Assembly: GCA_910580195.1 (NCBI GenBank)
Contig: CAJTWA010000013.1
Span: forward strand, 22,258-86,257
Reading direction: 5' to 3'
Origin: an uncultured Lachnospiraceae bacterium
Lineage (GTDB): Bacteria > Bacillota > Clostridia > Lachnospirales > Lachnospiraceae
DNA: 64,000 bases
In this document: in pieces, positions 35,284-43,705 of the stretch
How positions within the stretch are numbered: position 1 is the stretch's first letter
Layout: every line of letters starts with the position of its first letter
Program-made: the position numbers and the translations under genes
The notes under the pieces: generated by a model
Database searches by the model: none
Seen by the model: the letters and a program-made list of their open reading frames with translations, nothing else
Told to the model about the DNA's origin: nothing

Positions 35284-35932
35284 ACCGGAAACTTCCCACC
35301 TTCTGCTTGATAATCTGGGGCTTTGTAAACACATAGAAATAAATCAGGACGGACAGCCCGTAAAAGACAAACCGGCCGATAAACGTATGCGCCACATAGT
35401 ATATGCCAATCCCGCCAAAATAAATCAGCAGGCAAATCACTGTAATCCGCAGCGCATTTGCAAGCACAATGGCAATCACCCCTAAAATGCCCACGTATAC
35501 CCTTTCATACACGGTATACACCCGGTAGAACATCAGGAGGGACAAGTACGCGATAATCTCAATAATCCCTGAGCACTCAAAATCAATTTTCAGGGAAATG
35601 GCTGTACCCCCAGACTCTACAAAAATGACCCCGTATTTGTAATGGGCGCTGTAAATATCACCGATTTTTCCGGGAATACTGGCTAACAGCGCGACAATCC
35701 GCGCTAGGGGCTGGGTGAGGGCAGGCTCTAAAAATACCAGCATAAGAAGGAAGGCGCCAACGCTCCCAGCAAGGAACCGCCAGAAATTCAGGCCGCTTTT
35801 CTTTAGGATATGCAGGAGGAAGAGCCAGAGGAGAAAACCTGCCAAGCCGGCAATGTATTTGATTGGGATATTTGCGCCCCAAGGAAGAGCCAGAAGGGCA
35901 GGCCCGGCTGGGGCAAATGTATCGTTCGCCAT
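35267..35932 (-). CDS. xrtG: Exosortase family protein XrtG
   Basis: This 221-residue polytopic membrane protease/transpeptidase of the exosortase family has all three catalytic positions: Cys120 in FECSGIIEIIAYL, Arg162 in ANALRITVICLL and His182 in YYVAHTFIGRF. Exosortases cut C-terminal sorting signals of exported proteins and link the product to an extracellular polymer or leave it at the surface. The nearby Firmicu-CTERM-like protein (38912-41014) is the likely substrate. It lies between the large membrane protein and the glycosyltransferase and overlaps the latter. Confidence 0.9.
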   Translation of the reverse strand: MANDTFAPAGPALLALPWGANIPIKYIAGLAGFLLWLFLLHILKKSGLNFWRFLAGSVGAFLLMLVFLEPALTQPLARIVALLASIPGKIGDIYSAHYKYGVIFVESGGTAISLKIDFECSGIIEIIAYLSLLMFYRVYTVYERVYVGILGVIAIVLANALRITVICLLIYFGGIGIYYVAHTFIGRFVFYGLSVLIYFYVFTKPQIIKQKVGSFRYGDDK

Positions 35933-35975
35933 GTAAAGTATCTTTTCCTTTCCGTTTATCCGGGTAAAAACAAAG

Positions 35976-35995
35976 ATGTAAAAACCTTTTTACAT
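35976..35995. other. Short hairpin before xrtG
   Basis: ATGTAAAAA and TTTTTACAT form a nine-bp stem around CC between the large membrane-protein gene and xrtG. It could limit read-through into xrtG, but no clear U tract follows on the minus strand. Confidence 0.4.
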
Positions 35996-36004
35996 TCCTA
36001 GTTT

Positions 36005-38494
36005 TCATTGCTGCCCGCGTTTTATGCGCCATGTAAATAGGAATAGGAGGAGGGCTGCTGCAGCGGTGAGGAGGAGGCCCTGCCCAAAATATGGATGCCC
36101 AAATTTTAATTCTGTCCGGCCTGAATTTACATAGGTTAAATGGTTTTTGGCGTAAACTTCCTGCTTGGACTGGAAACTGTCGTGGTAAGCAAGGCCTGTG
36201 TTCAGATGGTCCCGGCCTGTTTCAATCGTAATTTTGTTTTTTTCATATTTGGCTTGGTAGGGGACAATTTCCCGCTGGGGGAGTTCATCTGCCTTTAAGT
36301 CCATTGCATGGTCCAGCAGTTTTCCAATGCCTTCGTCCAGTGTCAGGCCGTAGTAATATGTTAAATTTAACCCGATGGCTATGATATTTTCATTTTTTAC
36401 AGTGCCGTAAAATGGGAGTTCCCAGTCCAAATCCTTGACGGTGCCCCAGACCTCATCTAGGCCGTCCAGATACACGGTGCTCCAATCCCGGTGGCCGTCC
36501 GGGAACAAATCTGTTTCCAGCACGCCTTCTATGGTATCTAAATCAGGGTATCCTTGGGAAAATGTTACCTCATTGCAGACAACCCCAAGGAAGCTCTGGT
36601 CTTGGCTGCCCATATCATCTGGAATCCCGTCCGCTGCAATTACAACACGTACGCCCGCTTTCGCTAATTCCTCCACGAGCTGTTCTGCGGCTGCTTTATC
36701 ATCGTACGTAAACCCATCCAAATACACCACTTCATAATTTTTCAGCTCATCAAACGTGAAATCATTCAGGTTTGTGCCTGCCACTTCCTCCATGGCTGGA
36801 AATTGCCGGGAGATGGCCGGGGCGGCAGAACCAATCCCTATGGCACGGTACTTTGTGATTGTCCCCCATTGTTTTGGTTCTGGCTGCCCTGCCCCTGATA
36901 CATTTGCATTATTTAAGCCTGCCTGTGTTGTATCTAATTTATAAAATCGGTAATCCCCGTTGCTCTCAACCATCTGATAACCTACTTGGACCGCCGCTTG
37001 GTCCAATTCCTCCAATTGCATATCCCCAAAGCCATCCCCAGCATCCGTCCGGATGACAACCGTATCATTCCCAAGCTCCATGCAGCGGTCAAATACATAC
37101 CGGTAATGCCCGTCCTTCAAAGCCCTGTCCACCTGCTGGATATTTGCCGCTGTAACCGCGGATTCCGCTGCCGCCCCATAGGAAGTTGCCACCGGCCCGC
37201 CAAATCCTGTCACCAGATAGGAACTCATGGCCCCAAGGCTGCTTTCATCCAGCAGGGCCAGACGCTGCCCCGTCATCTCTTTTGCCTTCCCCACCAAAGT
37301 TTTCTCTGCATAGTAGGCAAAGCGTTCTTCCGGTTCCCACCCAGACTGGGTCCCCAGCAACAGCGGGAGGGAAGGCAGGGCGTCCAAAACCAGCAAGCCC
37401 GCAAACAGCAGGACCCACCCCTTTTTCAGCGTGTCCCAAATCAGGAAACTAAACAGCGCCAGACCAAGCCCCACAGACACCATCCTAAGCATCTGCAAAT
37501 ATTCCCTGCCCGGCAAAACGTCCGCCAACAGGAAAGCTGTGTTAGAACTTCCTATTAATAATAAAATCCCTGCCCAAAACCCCGGCATGGATTTCCGTTT
37601 GCTCATCAGAATCCCAAACACTGCCAGCAACGCCACAGACAGGCCAAAATAGAAATCCTCATTCCCATCCCGCATCCGTGCAAAAGGGTTTACTGACAAA
37701 AACATGCTCTGGAAAAAATCCCCCAGCGATTCCGGATGTTCCCCCGTCACAACCCCGCCCGTCAAGGAAGGAAGCAGCCAAAACCCAGACAGAAAACAGC
37801 CCAGCGCCATTGCAAATAATACCTCCAAGATTTTCCGCCTGCCGCCGCAAATCACTGCCCGAAGCAGGAGATATGCCGAAAACACCATGAAAACCATCCC
37901 GCCATACCCCGGATGGCACAGGAAAAACAGCAGGAAACAAGCAGAAATCCTCGGCAGCACATGCCAAGAGCCTTTCTGCAGATAATCGTATCCCCAAAAA
38001 AGCAACAGAGGCAATCCCGCAATGCAGACAGCCCGCGGCAAATTACCTTCATAAAACAGCGTAAACAGGTTATTGGGCATAAAAAACCATAAAACACCCA
38101 AAAAAGCCCCAAAATATGGGCGTTTCACCTGAATCCCCACATACAGCCACGAAACTGCCCCCAGCAAAAACAGCGCCATGAGGAACACGAGGTACCCGCC
38201 CATAGAATTCCCCCCGGCCAACCCTTGGCAGAAAGCCAGAAGGTATACTGGGACTGGCGCCCAATACCGCATCATTTCCGCCCCATTGTACCAATTGGAG
38301 CCATACATCGGCCAAAAATCCCCTTCCTTGGCAGCCTGATATAAGGCATCCCCCCGGTACAGATAACCCAAAGTATCCTGCCCGCTTGGGTAAACCCCGC
38401 TGCGTGACGCCAAGATTGCAACCCCAAATGCCAGCAACAGAAAAAGAACAGGCATTGCCAAAACCAGAAAATGCGATTCCTTACTGTCCTTCAA
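36005..38494 (-). CDS. Large polytopic membrane protein of the exosortase-G locus (YfhO/PTPS-related type)
   Basis: This 829-residue protein has 10 to 12 membrane helices in the first 390 residues. Early conserved spots are GVYPSGQDTLGYLYRGDALYQ and NWYNGAEMMRYWAPVPVYLL. A long external domain (about 390-790) follows, then a last helix (LLLTAAAALLLFLFTWRIKRG). The layout resembles GT-C/YfhO-like membrane enzymes and the Pfam group named 6-pyruvoyl-tetrahydropterin synthase-related membrane protein. It may transfer sugars from a lipid carrier on the outer face. It starts with TTG at 38494 after AGGAGG. It is separated from the cargo gene by a MITE-like element. Confidence 0.7.
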   Translation of the reverse strand: MKDSKESHFLVLAMPVLFLLLAFGVAILASRSGVYPSGQDTLGYLYRGDALYQAAKEGDFWPMYGSNWYNGAEMMRYWAPVPVYLLAFCQGLAGGNSMGGYLVFLMALFLLGAVSWLYVGIQVKRPYFGAFLGVLWFFMPNNLFTLFYEGNLPRAVCIAGLPLLLFWGYDYLQKGSWHVLPRISACFLLFFLCHPGYGGMVFMVFSAYLLLRAVICGGRRKILEVLFAMALGCFLSGFWLLPSLTGGVVTGEHPESLGDFFQSMFLSVNPFARMRDGNEDFYFGLSVALLAVFGILMSKRKSMPGFWAGILLLIGSSNTAFLLADVLPGREYLQMLRMVSVGLGLALFSFLIWDTLKKGWVLLFAGLLVLDALPSLPLLLGTQSGWEPEERFAYYAEKTLVGKAKEMTGQRLALLDESSLGAMSSYLVTGFGGPVATSYGAAAESAVTAANIQQVDRALKDGHYRYVFDRCMELGNDTVVIRTDAGDGFGDMQLEELDQAAVQVGYQMVESNGDYRFYKLDTTQAGLNNANVSGAGQPEPKQWGTITKYRAIGIGSAAPAISRQFPAMEEVAGTNLNDFTFDELKNYEVVYLDGFTYDDKAAAEQLVEELAKAGVRVVIAADGIPDDMGSQDQSFLGVVCNEVTFSQGYPDLDTIEGVLETDLFPDGHRDWSTVYLDGLDEVWGTVKDLDWELPFYGTVKNENIIAIGLNLTYYYGLTLDEGIGKLLDHAMDLKADELPQREIVPYQAKYEKNKITIETGRDHLNTGLAYHDSFQSKQEVYAKNHLTYVNSGRTELKFGHPYFGQGLLLTAAAALLLFLFTWRIKRGQQ

Positions 38495-38639
38495 TGCCCA
38501 TTCCTCCTGCCTAAACTATATTTTTCTTTCCTTGGAAAATCTACTATGGTTACTACATTTCTTTTCTAATAAATTTATTTTGCTTGCTATTTTTTCCCTT
38601 TGCAGTACACCAGAGCATTTTCAGACACACCTGAATACC

Positions 38640-38862
38640 ACAGCAAACTTTTTTCATTCCAATAAACAGGCAGTTCAGGCTAGCCCTTCCCCAAAGCAAA
38701 CACTTCATGGGCGTCCTTAGTGGAGGCGAAATCCACTGCTTACGAAGGCTTAGGGATGAGGGCGCTCCCGAAATCCCTTAGCCGTAGTTAGCAGTTAGTT
38801 CGCCGGAACGTTGCCCAGTTTGCGTGGGGAAGGGCTAGCCTGGACTGCCGTCCGGCTCCAAA
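38640..38862 (+). repeat. MITE-like element, copy 1
   Basis: About 220 bp are shared with 52734-52949 in the opposite orientation at roughly 90% identity. Terminal inverted repeats GGCAGTTCAGGCTAGCCCTT and onward (38669-38692) and its complement (38826-38849) match at 23 of 24 positions. Inside are smaller hairpins (AGTGGA/TCCACT and GGCTTAGGGAT/ATCCCTTAGCC). It carries no gene. It sits between the exosortase-locus membrane protein and the cargo gene and fills most of the gap 38495-38911. Confidence 0.88.
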
Positions 38863-38911
38863 GACTTCTACGATTAACATTGCCCGCTATCGTACGGACA
38901 CCGCTAGAAAT

Positions 38912-41014
38912 TCAAGAAAATTCCGCGAAGTACCCAGCCAGCTGCAGCCCCTTTTTCTTCCGCTGGAACCACAAGCCTACCCCAACTGCAACCATACAAA
39001 CCGCAACCCCCGCCACTGCCCCAGTCGACGTGCCAGCCGTGTAAATCCACTGCTGCCCAATCCGCCCAAATTGCACCGAGATTTCCCTCAAGGCTGTTTC
39101 ATCCACCCCAAGTTTCTTGGCAACCATAGGCAAATCCAGATAAAACTCCATTTCATCCTTCCCATCCCTGCCAACCGTCACCATCATCTTGCCATACATC
39201 TGGTCCATTTCATTCAAATTCCCGATATTGGCAGAAGTATGCCATGCATCCGCAGAAGCGATAAAAAATTCATATGTACCCTCGGAAAGCCCGCTAAGCT
39301 GTGGATCCCAATTGATGTCCCCGTCGGCATCCACTGTAACAAATCTTGGGTAAAATGCCATTTTCTGGTCGTAAGAGCCATTTGCCAAACTTTCCGGGCT
39401 TTGGTTAAATGCAACCGTAACTGCAGCCGTAAATTCACCGCCTGCCTCCTGCAGATGCTGGGGCATCGTTGTCACCACATGGCCGTACATTCTGCCGCCG
39501 TCTGAATAAAGCGCTCCTTTGGCGTCTACCTGCGCCTCCTGCGATCCCGCTGTAGCATACTGGATGGTGCTGTGCCCGTAATCCTCCCAGTCTTCATACT
39601 GCCCATCGTAAATAATCCCTGCAAAAAGGTTCTCTAGGTTATTCCCACTGTCTGGCTGCAAATTCACAATGCCAGTGAGGAAAGGTTCCCCAAGATAAAG
39701 CCCAAAAGACAGGCTCTCCCTGTATTTGGGGAGCTGGCCTTTGGGGATTGCAACTTCCCATTGGCTGCCTATATAGGCCACTTTCGCCCCATCAACCCCA
39801 TTAATTGCCGGTGCGGTGGAAAATTGGATGTCTGTTTCATAACCTAAGTCGGAAGTAATGGCAAATTTACCATTGGAATGTGTCCCCGCACCGGATGCAT
39901 TGCTGCCTTTCCCATCTTTCACATATAGATAAAACCAGTCCCCGTCAAACACTGCCGCCACGCTGGACAAGCATCCGGGATGCTCGCTGTTCGGGCAGGA
40001 AACATCCGTCTTTGCCACCGCCTCCCAGTCCGAAAAATCCCCGTCAACGGAAATGCCCGCATAAACTGCTGGCCCGTCTGCTGCCGCCGGGTTCCCGTCC
40101 ACCTGCTCGATTTCCGAAAATGCTACGGATGTGCCGCCAAACGTAACCGCAGCGTCCATGCTGTGGAAAAAACTGGAAGGAACGGCAAACTCAACCATAT
40201 AAGGCCCCGGGTTATTCCCATGGGCTTCATTGGTTACCGCAGCTTCTGCGCCGGGAATATTTCCCCAATAGCCATCTTTTACCTCTGCCCCGTCTTTCCA
40301 CGCATTGACAGAAATTCCATTGTCCGCGCCTGCCGCACCATCCGCATATGCAAACTGGAAACTATAGCTGCTGCCTGCAAAGCTATAATCCCATTCCGTA
40401 GAAGCAGTCCCGCTATAACAGAAATACACGGTATTCCCGTTCGGGGAAATTGCCGCTTTCCAAACATCTACGCCAGCGCCGGGACGTGACGCCACACCAG
40501 CCCAGTCAGATAAACTGCCATCAATGGAAATACTTCCGCTGGCAGCCGGATGCTTGGAGAATAAAGCCGGTCCATTTTCAATCATTTCCGCCCCGCCTAC
40601 CTCTTCTATAAGCTCCGTGTGGCTCTCCATGCTGTCTGCCCCTTCTATGCTTTCCGCATCTTTTATGCCATTATCATTTTCTTTCGCGGAATCTTCTGCT
40701 TGGTTGCCCCCTTGTGTCCCGCCCTTATTTTCATTATTATCGGTACTTCCATCTCCGCTTTGTTCCCCGTTTCCAATTTCCCCAGCAGACTGCACCTCAA
40801 TGCCGCCCCCGGCTTCTTCCCCTGCGCCAAAGCCAGCCTGTTCTTTCGTTTCCAGAATCCCCTCCTGCTGTACCCTGCCAGATTCCGATGGAATCCCTAA
40901 TTCTTGCTGCATCCCAGTATCCAATTCTGCCGCGGCAACAGGCGTCCCCGAAACCATTAGGGATGCTGCCACCAAGCCAGCCAATGCCCCTCTAAAAATT
41001 CTTTTCGCTTTCAT
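38912..41014 (-). CDS. Surface protein with Firmicu-CTERM-like sorting tail (likely XrtG substrate)
   Basis: This 700-residue exported protein has a Sec signal peptide (MKAKRIFRGALAGLVAASLM, cut near AAA at 29), an acidic low-complexity spacer (about 30-150) and three related beta-domains. Each domain opens with a D-G-x-x-x-D-W motif near 171, 330 and 476 (DGSLSDW, DGDFSDW, DGQYEDW), similar to carbohydrate-binding (CBM9/DOMON-like) modules. The C-terminus has TAGTSTG, a membrane helix (about 665-684) and RKKK, the three-part form of exosortase sorting signals; the Firmicu-CTERM name is from memory. I chose the ATG at 41014 because GGGAGGG precedes it and it gives the signal peptide. A 12-residue tail after RKKK is unusual. 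Confidence 0.8.
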   Translation of the reverse strand: MKAKRIFRGALAGLVAASLMVSGTPVAAAELDTGMQQELGIPSESGRVQQEGILETKEQAGFGAGEEAGGGIEVQSAGEIGNGEQSGDGSTDNNENKGGTQGGNQAEDSAKENDNGIKDAESIEGADSMESHTELIEEVGGAEMIENGPALFSKHPAASGSISIDGSLSDWAGVASRPGAGVDVWKAAISPNGNTVYFCYSGTASTEWDYSFAGSSYSFQFAYADGAAGADNGISVNAWKDGAEVKDGYWGNIPGAEAAVTNEAHGNNPGPYMVEFAVPSSFFHSMDAAVTFGGTSVAFSEIEQVDGNPAAADGPAVYAGISVDGDFSDWEAVAKTDVSCPNSEHPGCLSSVAAVFDGDWFYLYVKDGKGSNASGAGTHSNGKFAITSDLGYETDIQFSTAPAINGVDGAKVAYIGSQWEVAIPKGQLPKYRESLSFGLYLGEPFLTGIVNLQPDSGNNLENLFAGIIYDGQYEDWEDYGHSTIQYATAGSQEAQVDAKGALYSDGGRMYGHVVTTMPQHLQEAGGEFTAAVTVAFNQSPESLANGSYDQKMAFYPRFVTVDADGDINWDPQLSGLSEGTYEFFIASADAWHTSANIGNLNEMDQMYGKMMVTVGRDGKDEMEFYLDLPMVAKKLGVDETALREISVQFGRIGQQWIYTAGTSTGAVAGVAVCMVAVGVGLWFQRKKKGLQLAGYFAEFS

Positions 41015-41099
41015 AAAATGCCCTCCCTTGATGCCATTCATTTCCCGTGCCATTTCCAGAGCTGCTTTTGGGATATCCCGGAATACTGCGCCATGGCCT

Positions 41100-41453
41100 T
41101 CAGAATATTTCTTCCGAAACCGCATAGACCCGCAAAGGCGTTTCGCTAATCTCAAAACGTGCAAATTTCCAATGCTGTTCCTCCAAAGACGCCTTTACCT
41201 TCCGGTAAAACACTTCGCCTAAATGCTCCATGCTGGTATCCCCGCCAAATTCCGGGAACTCGTTCAGGTATTGGTGCTGGTACGGCCCAAACACTTCTTC
41301 CAGGACCGTATCCATGCTGGCAAATTCCAGAAAATCCCCGGCCGTCTGCCTTGCCACAATTTCAATTTCAATCATGTGATGGTGCTTGTGTTCCACGCTG
41401 CCATCAAAGCTATGCTGCATACATAAACGGTATTTCATGCGGTGGTATTTCAT
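41100..41453 (-). CDS. Second 6-pyruvoyl-tetrahydropterin synthase-related protein
   Basis: This 117-residue PTPS-fold protein starts MKYHRMKYRLCMQHSFDG. Likely zinc ligands are His14 and His24/His26 in the segment EHKHHHMIEIEI. It ends with FARFEISETPLRVYAV, close to the family's Glu-containing end strand. The Cys between the zinc ligands of true enzymes is missing. It is the first gene of the exosortase-G locus, 85 bp upstream of the cargo gene, while the other member (32243-32722) is near the other end. I chose the ATG at 41453 with AGGGAG just upstream. Confidence 0.75.
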   Translation of the reverse strand: MKYHRMKYRLCMQHSFDGSVEHKHHHMIEIEIVARQTAGDFLEFASMDTVLEEVFGPYQHQYLNEFPEFGGDTSMEHLGEVFYRKVKASLEEQHWKFARFEISETPLRVYAVSEEIF

Positions 41454-41616
41454 TTGGCTCCCTGCCCATCCGGATTTATTATGTGACAGATTATAGCATA
41501 CCCATTTCTTGGCTTTCAATGCCAATACTCCACAATTCCCTTCCATTTTCCCACATACAAAAAATTGTATCTATTTTCGCTTTTGGCATCAATAGGGAGT
41601 TACTGTAAAAAATTTT

Positions 41617-41740
41617 ATTTTATAGGAAACTGCGCCCTATGGAATAAAAGCCCTTCAGGCAACGATGCGAAACCCCGCACAGAGCAAAAGCTGCGCTTGC
41701 CAGACAGGTTGGACACGGGCGTGTGCAAAGCGTACTTTTA
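41617..41740 (+). repeat. Left inverted end of the AAA-ATPase cassette
   Basis: This stretch fills the gap before the ATPase gene. Its inner part (about 41650-41703, reverse strand) is a copy of the palindromic repeat seen at 29765-29846. Confidence 0.8.
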
Positions 41741-41818
41741 TTCTGGCACTTGAAAAAAACATCCCAATATGGGAAAATAGAGTGACAAAGAAGGACAGAA
41801 ACAGAAAGGGGCGCAGCC

Positions 41819-43462
41819 ATGGGAACATTTTTAAACAGCCGGATTCCATTTGATTCATACAAAGCAGCCGTATCAGGCACCTATTTTGTGGACAAATCTG
41901 CACTGCTCACCGAACTTTTACCCGCCCTTGGGACAAGCCAGCGTTTTTTTTGTATCACACGTCCCCGGCGGTTTGGGAAAAGTGTTATGGCAAATATGGT
42001 TGGCGCCTTTTTTTCAAAACAGGCAGATGCCGCCGGGATATTCAGCCAGCTTCAGATTGCATCGCCCCAAGCCGCCCAAAAACTGGAAAAGTCTGGGTGC
42101 AGCGCCTACCAAGCATATTTAAACCAATCTGATATCCTCTACATTGATTTCAGCGAAATGCCTGAAAATTGCGTTTCCTATGCCGCCTATATCACCAGAA
42201 TTTTGCAGGGCCTGAAAAAAGACCTTTCGGACACATTCCCAGAATCCAACATCAATCCGGATGATTCTGTCTGGGACATCCTGACATCCCTTTATGAAAA
42301 AACAGGGCAGCGCTTTGTCTTTGTCATGGATGAATGGGACGCTGTTTTCCATATGGGGTTTATCACAGATTCCGACAAAAAAGCTTACTTGCTTTTTTTA
42401 AAATCACTGCTGAAAGACAAAATTTATGTGCAGCTTGCCTATATGACCGGAATCCTGCCTATTGCAAAATATTCCGACGGTTCTGAACTGAATATGTTTG
42501 TAGAATACAATATGGCCTCGTCAGAACGTTTCAGCCAATATTTTGGGTTTTCCAATTCGGAAGTCAGCCATCTTTTTGAAATCTACCAGAATACCACCGA
42601 CTGCTGCAAGATTACCCGGGATGATTTGCGTATTTGGTACGACGGGTACTGCACGGCTGGCGGGGAGCACCTATATAACCCCCACTCGATTGTCTGCGCC
42701 CTGACAAATAACCAACTAAGGAATTATTGGACCAGTTCCGGGACATATAGCCCCATATTTTCTTATATCAAAGATAATGTAGCTGATATACAAGACGACC
42801 TGCCGCTCCTTTTTGCAGGGGAATCCATCCCTTCAGATATTGACGAATATGCCGCAACATCCATGCACCTTGAAACAAAAGATGAAATCTATTCTGCTAT
42901 GGTTGTATATGGGCTGCTGACTTACGAAAGCGGGTTGGTTTCTATCCCAAACAAGGAACTGATGGACAGCTTTGCTTTCATGATGAAAAAAGAAAAATCA
43001 TTGGGATATCTTTACCATCTAGCAAATATCTCAAAAAAAATGCTGTCTGCCACCCTTACTGGAAAAACGAAGGAAATGTCGGAAATCCTGAAGTTTGCCC
43101 ATGATACGGAATCACCGATTTTTTCTTATAACAGTGAAATTGAACTTTCTGCCGTCGTCAATCTGGTATATCTTTCTGCACGGGACTGTTACCGCGTAGA
43201 ACGGGAGGATAAAGCTGGGGAAGGGTATGTAGATTTTATTTTTTACCCAGAACGCAAAAACGCAGATGCAATTATTTTGGAATTGAAAATAGATAGCACC
43301 CCAGATGATGCCATCCAGCAAATCAAAGAGAAAAACTATGCCCTCCGTTTCAAAGGGAAACTTGGGGAGCCGCCAAAATATACGGGAAGGATTCTGGCTG
43401 TTGGGATCAGCTATTACCGAAAAACAAAAGAGCACTTCTGTAAAATAGAAGTCCTCCCATAA
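41819..43462 (+). CDS. AAA-ATPase-like protein with C-terminal PD-(D/E)XK nuclease domain
   Basis: This 547-residue protein has an N-terminal DUF1703-type AAA-ATPase-like domain (PF09820 type): FDSYKAAVSGTYFVDKSALLTELL, Walker-A-like RPRRFGKS at 48-55 and Walker-B-like FVFVMDEWDAVF near 165. The C-terminal domain shows the PD-(D/E)XK pattern: Asp472 in GYVDFIF, then Glu488 and Lys490 in AIILELK. These genes are numerous in gut anaerobes, and their function is not settled (defence and mobile-element roles have been suggested). AAAGGGG precedes the ATG. It is the only gene in the inverted-repeat cassette and runs against its neighbours. Confidence 0.9.
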   Translation: MGTFLNSRIPFDSYKAAVSGTYFVDKSALLTELLPALGTSQRFFCITRPRRFGKSVMANMVGAFFSKQADAAGIFSQLQIASPQAAQKLEKSGCSAYQAYLNQSDILYIDFSEMPENCVSYAAYITRILQGLKKDLSDTFPESNINPDDSVWDILTSLYEKTGQRFVFVMDEWDAVFHMGFITDSDKKAYLLFLKSLLKDKIYVQLAYMTGILPIAKYSDGSELNMFVEYNMASSERFSQYFGFSNSEVSHLFEIYQNTTDCCKITRDDLRIWYDGYCTAGGEHLYNPHSIVCALTNNQLRNYWTSSGTYSPIFSYIKDNVADIQDDLPLLFAGESIPSDIDEYAATSMHLETKDEIYSAMVVYGLLTYESGLVSIPNKELMDSFAFMMKKEKSLGYLYHLANISKKMLSATLTGKTKEMSEILKFAHDTESPIFSYNSEIELSAVVNLVYLSARDCYRVEREDKAGEGYVDFIFYPERKNADAIILELKIDSTPDDAIQQIKEKNYALRFKGKLGEPPKYTGRILAVGISYYRKTKEHFCKIEVLP

Positions 43463-43473
43463 TCTTTCCTAGA

Positions 43474-43600
43474 AAAAAAGAGCGTTTCGCACACGCCCGC
43501 GTCCAACCTCTCTGGCAAGCGCAGCTTTTGTTCCGCGCGAAGAACTGCGCATCATTGCCCGAAGGGCTTTCACTTCATAGGATGCACTTTCCTATAAAAT
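43474..43600 (-). repeat. Right inverted end of the AAA-ATPase cassette
   Basis: This is an inverted match of 41617-41740. Its inner part, about 43513-43568, is the short form of the palindromic repeat (AAGCGCAGCTTTTGTTCCGC, then ATCATTGCCCGAAGGGCT). Confidence 0.8.
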
Positions 43601-43604
43601 ATAA

Positions 43605-43634
43605 AAGGCCAACCACCCGAAGATGGTTGGCCTT
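43605..43634 (-). terminator. Terminator of the rpsF-ssb-rpsR operon
   Basis: AAGGCCAACCA and TGGTTGGCCTT form a perfect 11-bp stem with an eight-base loop. On the minus strand it is followed by TTTTATATTTTAT. It lies 70 bp after the rpsR stop. Confidence 0.88.
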
Positions 43635-43705
43635 CCATTGCTTTTAACTGAAAATTATGCCAAAGTACCGTTTGAAACTCCCAGAAACAATCCATTCCTG
43701 AACGC

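Larger units (their letters stand above)
41617..43600. mobile_element. Single-gene cassette bounded by ~125-bp inverted repeats
   Basis: The left end (41617-41740) and right end (43474-43600) are inverted copies with roughly three-quarters identity. They share ATTTTATAGGAAA, AAAGCCCTTC, AGCAAAAGCTGCGCTTGCCAG-type core, GGTTGGAC and CGGGCGTGTGC. Only one gene lies inside. The right end stops at the terminator of the ribosomal-protein operon. No transposase is present, so if mobile it must be moved in trans. Confidence 0.65.

Noticed and set aside
29867..41453. The exosortase locus as a wholly undescribed system
   Set aside because: XrtG, its glycosyltransferase, the PTPS-related proteins and the Firmicu-CTERM tail are known families; only function and accessory genes are open.
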